Below, piece by piece: positions 59,757 to 64,000 of a stretch of 64,000 bases of DNA (within the stretch, counting starts at the first letter, position 1; each line of letters begins with the position of its first letter). The notes beneath the pieces are model-generated. The model did not search any database and was not told where the DNA came from. It saw only the letters and a program-made list of their open reading frames with translations. Origin of the DNA: Croceibacterium ferulae (GTDB lineage: Bacteria > Pseudomonadota > Alphaproteobacteria > Sphingomonadales > Sphingomonadaceae); contig NZ_QZVQ01000006.1 in the NCBI RefSeq assembly GCF_003660445.1, positions 1 through 64,000 of the forward strand, read 5' to 3'. Made by a program: the position numbers and the translations under genes.

Positions 59757-60052
59757 GCGAACCCTCCGAAACCCTCGATTCCCCTGCGGCCGCCGCCCCG
59801 CGCCGCGGGCCCGTGCGCTTCCGTCGGGCAGACGCCCCGCGCCTGGGGGCCGATGATGCACGCCGGCAGGGCGACATCACCCGCCTGGCATTCCAACGGC
59901 TGGGCCGGGAGGGCGCGATCAGCTTTCTTAACACCGACAATGCCGAACTCGGTACCCGCCCGCTGGATCTCGCGACCTCCAGCGCCACAGGCTTCGCCAG
60001 CGTGGAGGCAGCCATCGGCCGCCTGTCCGCGACACCTTCCGGGGAGGTCTGA
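59753..60052 (+). CDS. DUF2384 (Xre/MbcA/ParS toxin-binding domain) protein
   Basis: 99 residues. The N-terminal 45 are polar, Ala/Arg/Pro-rich. The rest matches the DUF2384 toxin-binding domain: ITRLAFQRLGREGAISFLNTDNAELGTRPLDLA, then VEAAIGRL. In the RES-Xre toxin-antitoxin systems this domain binds the RES NAD-degrading toxin. There is no obvious Xre-type helix-turn-helix in the short N-terminus and no RES gene next to it, so this is either an orphan antitoxin-like protein or part of another system. Confidence 0.7.
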   Translation: MSEPSETLDSPAAAAPRRGPVRFRRADAPRLGADDARRQGDITRLAFQRLGREGAISFLNTDNAELGTRPLDLATSSATGFASVEAAIGRLSATPSGEV

Positions 60053-60053
60053 G

Positions 60054-60371
60054 ATGGGTTTTGACACCAATGTGACCCGCGCGTCATCCTCCGCGGACCG
60101 GCACTTCCTGGCGCAGAGCGGCCTTGGCTACGCGTCCAACGATCTCCTCCCCATCGAGATTGCGGAAGCACGGCAGAACCATTTCGCGATCTTCCGGGTC
60201 GAGTCCGTCAGCCTGACCTCCACCCAGTTCTCCGGTGGCGACTGGCGCTGGCGCCTGTCTGATCCGGACGGGACCGTGCTGGTCGAAGCGGGCGGCTATC
60301 GCAGCGAGGCGCATTGCCGCGAGGCAGTCGCCATACTGCAGGCGCGCGCGGCGCGGGCGACCGTCGCCTGA
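60054..60371 (+). CDS. Hypothetical protein with YegP/DUF1508-like segment
   Basis: 105 residues. The C-terminal half, about residues 60-100 (GDWRWRLSDPDGTVLVEAGGYRSEAHCREAVAIL), resembles the DUF1508 (YegP) motif of a beta-hairpin plus helix. The N-terminal half is not recognised. A GGGGAGG ribosome site overlaps the preceding stop, one base between genes, so it is co-translated with the DUF2384 protein. Assignment to DUF1508 is tentative. Confidence 0.65.
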   Translation: MGFDTNVTRASSSADRHFLAQSGLGYASNDLLPIEIAEARQNHFAIFRVESVSLTSTQFSGGDWRWRLSDPDGTVLVEAGGYRSEAHCREAVAILQARAARATVA

Positions 60372-60422
60372 GGGTGCAGGCGCCGAGTACCAGAACGATC
60401 ATCACGGTGCAGGAGACAGGTC

Positions 60423-60554
60423 TTGGCTAAAGGTCAGAAGAAATCGAATCGTGAAGTCCGCAAGCCCAAGGCGGAAAAGCCGAAGGTCAACGCGTCCGAG
60501 CCGACGCAGAAGCCCGGCACGGTGCGGGGTCTGGAAAACTTCCGCAACAAATAA
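60423..60554 (+). CDS. Small Lys-rich conserved protein, 43 residues
   Basis: A short gene with start TTG 60423 and AGGAGA 6-7 nt upstream. The product is basic (MAKGQKKSNREVRKPKAEKP at the start) and hydrophilic, probably disordered, ending GLENFRNK. Proteins with the same MAKGQ...REVRKPK pattern are common in Alphaproteobacteria (recalled) and have no known role. Confidence 0.68.
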   Translation: MAKGQKKSNREVRKPKAEKPKVNASEPTQKPGTVRGLENFRNK

Positions 60555-60637
60555 GCTGGTGCGGGCCGCCGCCTGATTGGCGCCCGCGAACATAATTGCT
60601 GCACCTGCGAACACGCACCTTGTAACCACCTCCCTAG

Positions 60638-60673
60638 CCATCCACATACCATCCAGACGGATGGTAAGGATGA
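60638..60673. promoter_or_regulatory. Tandem operator half-sites before the RHH regulator gene
   Basis: A perfect 8-bp inverted repeat TACCATCC-AGAC-GGATGGTA spans 60647-60666. Two more half-sites flank it: CCATCC at 60638-60643 and GGATGA at 60668-60673. The set ends 4 nt before the start codon and covers the ribosome site AAGGA. Spaced half-sites of this sort suit a dimeric or tetrameric ribbon-helix-helix protein, so autoregulation is likely. Confidence 0.55.
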
Positions 60674-60677
60674 TCGG

Positions 60678-61091
60678 ATGGGAACAGTGCAGGAGCTTCG
60701 GCCCAAGGCTGACAGCGAAAAGATCACGATAAATCTCGGCTATGTCGATCTGGGGCATGTCGATCTGCTGGTGCGGGACGGGTTCTACTCGAACCGCTCC
60801 GATTTCATCCGCACCGCCGTCCGCAACCAGCTGGAACGGCATCGCGAGGCGGCGGAGAAGTCCACCACGCGCAAGCAGCTGGACCTCGGCATCAGCCATT
60901 TCACTCGCGCGCAGCTGGAAGCCGTTCGCGATGCGGGCGAGGCGCTCGACATCCGGGTGCTGGGGCTCGCCACCATTGACCCCGACGTTTCTCCCGAGCT
61001 CGCCCGCGCGGCGATCGCATCTCTTACCGTCCTGGGGGCGTTCCACGCCAGCGCTGCCGTCAAGGCCGCGCTGGCCGATCGCCTGCAGTGA
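60678..61091 (+). CDS. CopG/RHH-type transcriptional regulator
   Basis: 137 residues. The N-terminal ribbon-helix-helix motif is residues about 14-55: a beta strand (KITINLGYVDLGHVDLLV) then two helices with NRSDFIRTAVRNQLERH. The C-terminal half (residues 65-137) is a second, non-recognised domain that may sense a ligand or mediate multimerisation. Its stop overlaps a GTG of the next gene, and an inverted repeat covers its ribosome site. Expected to repress this two-gene unit. Confidence 0.82.
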   Translation: MGTVQELRPKADSEKITINLGYVDLGHVDLLVRDGFYSNRSDFIRTAVRNQLERHREAAEKSTTRKQLDLGISHFTRAQLEAVRDAGEALDIRVLGLATIDPDVSPELARAAIASLTVLGAFHASAAVKAALADRLQ

Positions 61092-61111
61092 CCGCATCCA
61101 AGGACACCGAG

Positions 61112-62170
61112 ATGAACTCTTCGATGGCAGAGGCGCTGCGCCTCACCCGTTCAGGCAAGCTGATGGAGGCGACCGCGGTGCTGCAGGGCAGGCCAGCCGC
61201 AGGCGACTCATCCGCCAGCCCGCCGCCCCGTGGCGTGGCAAGCGGACTGATCGACCTTGTGTCGGACGGCGGCGTCTGGCGCGCAAGGCCCACCTCCGCG
61301 GCAAGCTCCGCAAGTGGCGGCGCCACGGGACATGGCAGCTTCGAAGAACTGACCTACCGGGGGCAAGAAGGCACGATCAGCTACAGCTTGTACCGCCCGG
61401 TCGAAGCCGCACCCGGCATGCCGCTGGTGGTCATGCTGCACGGTTGCACGCAGTCGCCGGAGGACTTCGCCCGCGGGACCGGCATGAACGCCCTGGCGGA
61501 CGAGCTGGGCTTCCTTGTCGCCTATCCTCGCCAGAGCCAGAGCGCCAATGCGCAGAAATGCTGGAACTGGTTCAAGCCCGGCGACCAGCAGCGCGACCGG
61601 GGCGAGCCGGCCCTGCTGGCGGGCATCACGCGCGCCGTGATTGCCGAGCACGGGATCGACCCTGCGCGTGTCTATGTCGCCGGCCTGTCCGCCGGCGGAG
61701 CGGCGGCGGCGATCATGGCGGCCGAGTACCCCGACCTGTTCGCGGCGGTCGGCATCCATTCCGGCCTCGCCTGCGGCGCGGCGCAGGATCTGCCCAGCGC
61801 CATGATGGCGATGAAGCGCGGCGGAACGGCGCGGACCGGCGGGCGCTTCGTCCCGGTCATCACCTTCCATGGTGATCGCGACAACACCGTCAGCGAGGTG
61901 AACAGCCAGCAGATCATCGCCGCCGCCTCCGCCGCCGCGGGTGTGCCGCTGGATGTCACCGTGGTGGAGGGGCGCAGCCCGTCGGGCCGCCGCTTTACCC
62001 GCAAGGTGAGCACCAATCCGGCCGGCGCGGAGCTGATCGAGCAGTGGACGATCGAGGGTTCCGGCCATGCCTGGTCCGGCGGTGATGCGGCCGGCTCCTA
62101 CACCGACCCGAGCGGACCCGAAGCCTCACGCGAGATGATGCGCTTCTTCCTGACGCAACGCCGCGGCTGA
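61112..62170 (+). CDS. PHB depolymerase-family alpha/beta-hydrolase esterase
   Basis: 352-residue esterase of the polyhydroxybutyrate depolymerase family. Oxyanion motif LHGCTQSPEDFA (residues about 109-120), nucleophile Ser193 in GLSAGG, likely Asp255 or Asp257 in HGDRD, and His319 in GSGHAW. The first 70 residues are a helical, Ala/Ser-rich extension. No signal peptide, so intracellular; substrates could be PHB, short PHA oligomers or aromatic esters. ATG 61112 has AAGGA upstream; GTG 61088 overlapping the regulator stop is the other possibility. Confidence 0.85.
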   Translation: MNSSMAEALRLTRSGKLMEATAVLQGRPAAGDSSASPPPRGVASGLIDLVSDGGVWRARPTSAASSASGGATGHGSFEELTYRGQEGTISYSLYRPVEAAPGMPLVVMLHGCTQSPEDFARGTGMNALADELGFLVAYPRQSQSANAQKCWNWFKPGDQQRDRGEPALLAGITRAVIAEHGIDPARVYVAGLSAGGAAAAIMAAEYPDLFAAVGIHSGLACGAAQDLPSAMMAMKRGGTARTGGRFVPVITFHGDRDNTVSEVNSQQIIAAASAAAGVPLDVTVVEGRSPSGRRFTRKVSTNPAGAELIEQWTIEGSGHAWSGGDAAGSYTDPSGPEASREMMRFFLTQRRG

Positions 62171-62172
62171 GC

Positions 62173-62649
62173 TTACCATCGCGGCGGCAGCTGTGCCGCC
62201 GTGATGGCCACGGCCAGCGCGTCGGCCGCGTCAGCGCCGGCAATGGCCGCGCCGGGCAACAGCACGCGCAGCATCGCCTGCACCTGCGCCTTTTCCGCCG
62301 CGCCGGTGCCGACCACCGCCTGCTTGACGCTGCGGGCCGCATGTTCGGTGACGGGCAGGGCGGCCGCGCCGCAAGCGGCCAGCACCACGCCGCGCGCCTG
62401 CGCCAGCTTGATGGTGGATTGCCCGTTCTTGTTCACGAACACCTCTTCCACCGCGGCGCGGTCGGGCCCGTGCTGCGCGATCACGGCAGCGATCGCGGCA
62501 TGGAGCGCGGCCAGCCGCTCGGCCAGCGGGGTGCCCGTCCTGCTGGGCACCTGACCGTTCGCCACATGGCTGAGGCGCGACCCCTCGCAGCGCACCAGCC
62601 CCCAGCCGGTGCAGGACAGCGACGGGTCGAGGCCCAGGATCAGCGGCAA
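62173..62649 (-). CDS. ruvC: Crossover junction endodeoxyribonuclease RuvC
   Basis: 158-residue Holliday junction resolvase. Acidic catalytic residues are in GLDPSL, the EEVF motif, and the final ADAADALAVA; the Q-rich loop NKNGQSTIKLAQARG matches RuvC. Normally grouped with ruvA-ruvB; here it follows yebC by 1 nt on the same strand and ruvAB lie outside the window (beyond the ends). It is convergent with the esterase, 2 nt apart. Confidence 0.95.
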   Translation of the reverse strand: MPLILGLDPSLSCTGWGLVRCEGSRLSHVANGQVPSRTGTPLAERLAALHAAIAAVIAQHGPDRAAVEEVFVNKNGQSTIKLAQARGVVLAACGAAALPVTEHAARSVKQAVVGTGAAEKAQVQAMLRVLLPGAAIAGADAADALAVAITAAQLPPRW

Positions 62650-62650
62650 T

Positions 62651-63394
62651 TTACGACAGGGTCTCCATCACCTCGTCGGAGATTTCGTAATTGCCCCACA
62701 CGGTCTGGACGTCATCGTCCTCCTCCAGCGCGTCGATCAGCTTCATCAGCGTGCCGGCATCGTCTTCCGCCACATCGACGCTGAGCCCGGGCTTCCACGC
62801 CAGCTTGACGCTTTCCGGCTCGCCCAGCGCCTTTTCCAGCGCCCCGGCCACTTCGTGCAGCGATTCCATTGCGGTCCAGATCGTGTGGCCGTCCTCGCTG
62901 CTTTCCACATCGTCGGCGCCCGCCTCGATCGCGGCTTCGAGCACCTGCTCCTCGCCACCGGCGCCTGCCGGGTACTCGATCAGGCCCTTGCGCTCGAACC
63001 CATGGGCCACGGCGCCCGATGCGGCCAGGTTGCCGCCATTCTTGCTGAAGGCGGTGCGCACATTGGTGGCGGTGCGGTTGCGATTGTCGGTCAGCGCCTC
63101 GACAATGATGGCGACGCCGCCCGGGCCATAGCCTTCGTAGCGGATCTCCTCGTAGTCCTCGCCCCCGGCGGCGGCGGCCTTGTCGATCGCCCGCTGGATG
63201 TTGTCCTTGGGCATGGACACCGCCTTGGCGTTGTTCACCGCCAGGCGCAGGCGCGGGTTCATGTCTGGATCGGGCATGCCCGACTTCGCTGCCACGGTGA
63301 TTTCGCGGCTGAGCTTGGAGAACTGGGCAGAGCGCTTTTTGTCCTGCGCGCCCTTGCGGTGCATGATGTTCTTGAACTTGGAATGGCCGGCCAT
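62651..63394 (-). CDS. yebC: YebC/PmpR family DNA-binding transcriptional regulator
   Basis: 247-residue YebC/TACO1 protein. [26 protein letters not shown] is the family start. The central acidic domain has [24 protein letters not shown] and a middle FSKNGG. The family acts as transcription factor or, from recent work, aids translation of proline stretches. The neighbouring ruvC is the usual context. This genome also encodes a 24-proline OmpA protein in the same window. Confidence 0.95.
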   Translation of the reverse strand: MAGHSKFKNIMHRKGAQDKKRSAQFSKLSREITVAAKSGMPDPDMNPRLRLAVNNAKAVSMPKDNIQRAIDKAAAAGGEDYEEIRYEGYGPGGVAIIVEALTDNRNRTATNVRTAFSKNGGNLAASGAVAHGFERKGLIEYPAGAGGEEQVLEAAIEAGADDVESSEDGHTIWTAMESLHEVAGALEKALGEPESVKLAWKPGLSVDVAEDDAGTLMKLIDALEEDDDVQTVWGNYEISDEVMETLS

Positions 63395-63508
63395 GGGATC
63401 CCCGGTTTGATGCTTGGCGGGCGCCCCTGACAGGGCCCCGAAGCGCAGGCCCTTACACCTGACAGGCGCGGGAGGGCAACCGGTGGCCCGGTCGCGGCAT
63501 GCCGGCGA

Positions 63509-64000
63509 TCACTTGCCGCCCGCGCAATGGCCGAAAGTCGCGTCGAGATAGCTGGCGAGGCGCAGGCCCGCCTTGGTCAGCTGCTGATGCACCAGCGGGC
63601 GCGCGCGGAAGATGTAGGCGCTGTCGATCGCCCGCTGCCCGGTGGCCGGGGTTTCTGCCGGATAGATCTGGCCATGCAGGCCACGCGACTCGTCCGCCCA
63701 GGCAACCGGATCGGTGCCGGACCAGGCGATGGCCTGCTCGCTGGTGATGGTGCGTTCCAGGAAATCGGCCCATTCGGAGTAGGACATCTGCTCCTGGTCG
63801 ATCAGCACGCTGTCCCACAATGCGTGGAGGTTCACCTCTCCGTCGCGGGTGGTGACGATCACGTCATTGCCGCCCCTGTCCGTCGCATTGCCGGCATGCA
63901 GCGGCTGGTTCAGGTCGCCCACGAAATGCACGATCATGCGCAAGGCGGCGCGGCGATCCTCCAGCGGAGCGGATTGGTCCAGCACCGTCGCGCGGGACTG
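63509..64000 (-). CDS. S1/P1 nuclease family protein, 5-prime end missing
   Basis: At least 164 C-terminal residues; the gene runs off the right edge of the window and its N-terminus is not seen. HFVGDLNQPLHAG is the characteristic zinc-binding motif, with NLHALWD next to it carrying a further zinc ligand. S1/P1 nucleases are secreted trinuclear-zinc enzymes that cleave single-stranded DNA and RNA. The signal peptide should be in the missing part. Confidence 0.85.
   Translation of the reverse strand, partial: QSRATVLDQSAPLEDRRAALRMIVHFVGDLNQPLHAGNATDRGGNDVIVTTRDGEVNLHALWDSVLIDQEQMSYSEWADFLERTITSEQAIAWSGTDPVAWADESRGLHGQIYPAETPATGQRAIDSAYIFRARPLVHQQLTKAGLRLASYLDATFGHCAGGK

Overview
The window is 64 kb of GC-rich, densely coding bacterial chromosome. 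The gene content points to Alphaproteobacteria, order Sphingomonadales, probably the Erythrobacteraceae/Sphingomonadaceae group. The clearest markers are a serine palmitoyltransferase of the Sphingomonas type with its own acyl carrier protein, a gene transfer agent (GTA) head-tail cluster of the RcGTA family, an alphaproteobacterial DksA without a zinc finger, a likely FzlA, and DUF3572 and HIG1 proteins. No rRNA, tRNA, insertion sequence or CRISPR array was found.

Layout. 1-9.2 kb: an SDR oxidoreductase with a gamma-glutamylcyclotransferase-like gene, then translation genes (rpmI-rplT, pheS-pheT, prfC), an AraC-type regulator and an EEP phosphatase. 9.3-15.7 kb: glnK-amtB behind a sigma-54-like promoter, an OmpA protein with a 24-proline linker, two small unknowns, a YbaL-type antiporter and a DedA/YqaA protein. 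15.9-30.5 kb: the GTA cluster, from terminase to a DUF2793 protein. 30.5-38.2 kb, mostly minus strand: argD-argF-hslO-queC, a two-domain cold shock protein with a glycine-rich N-terminus, terC, a DUF442-type phosphatase, and spt-acp for sphingolipid synthesis. 38.3-49.5 kb: a run of housekeeping genes (HAD, RidA, FemAB-like, gluQ, HIG1, 3-hydroxyacyl-CoA dehydrogenase), then mutS, DUF4112, a lone SBP_bac_5 lipoprotein, PilZ and dksA. 49.7-64 kb: an HNH nuclease, hybrid malic enzyme, TSUP, an ABC-2 exporter with two DUF3526-type permeases plus a methyltransferase, trmB, a FzlA-like protein, a DUF2384-containing small-gene operon, a ribbon-helix-helix regulator with a PHB-depolymerase-like esterase, ruvC, yebC and a truncated S1/P1 nuclease.

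How the genes work together. The GTA genes are almost all translationally coupled by 4-bp overlaps, and the order matches RcGTA g1-g15. Three features stand out. The g12 gene is a fusion of a large TIM-barrel-like N-terminal part with the DUF2460 protein, and a strong Shine-Dalgarno plus in-frame ATG sits exactly at the domain boundary. The g15 gene is broken by a frameshift. Strong hairpins, two of them terminator-like, interrupt the operon around the portal and capsid genes. Elsewhere the most interesting regulatory sites are a Zur-like palindrome upstream of the DUF3526 exporter and tandem half-sites upstream of the RHH regulator. All functions are read from sequence and recalled family knowledge; no database search was run.
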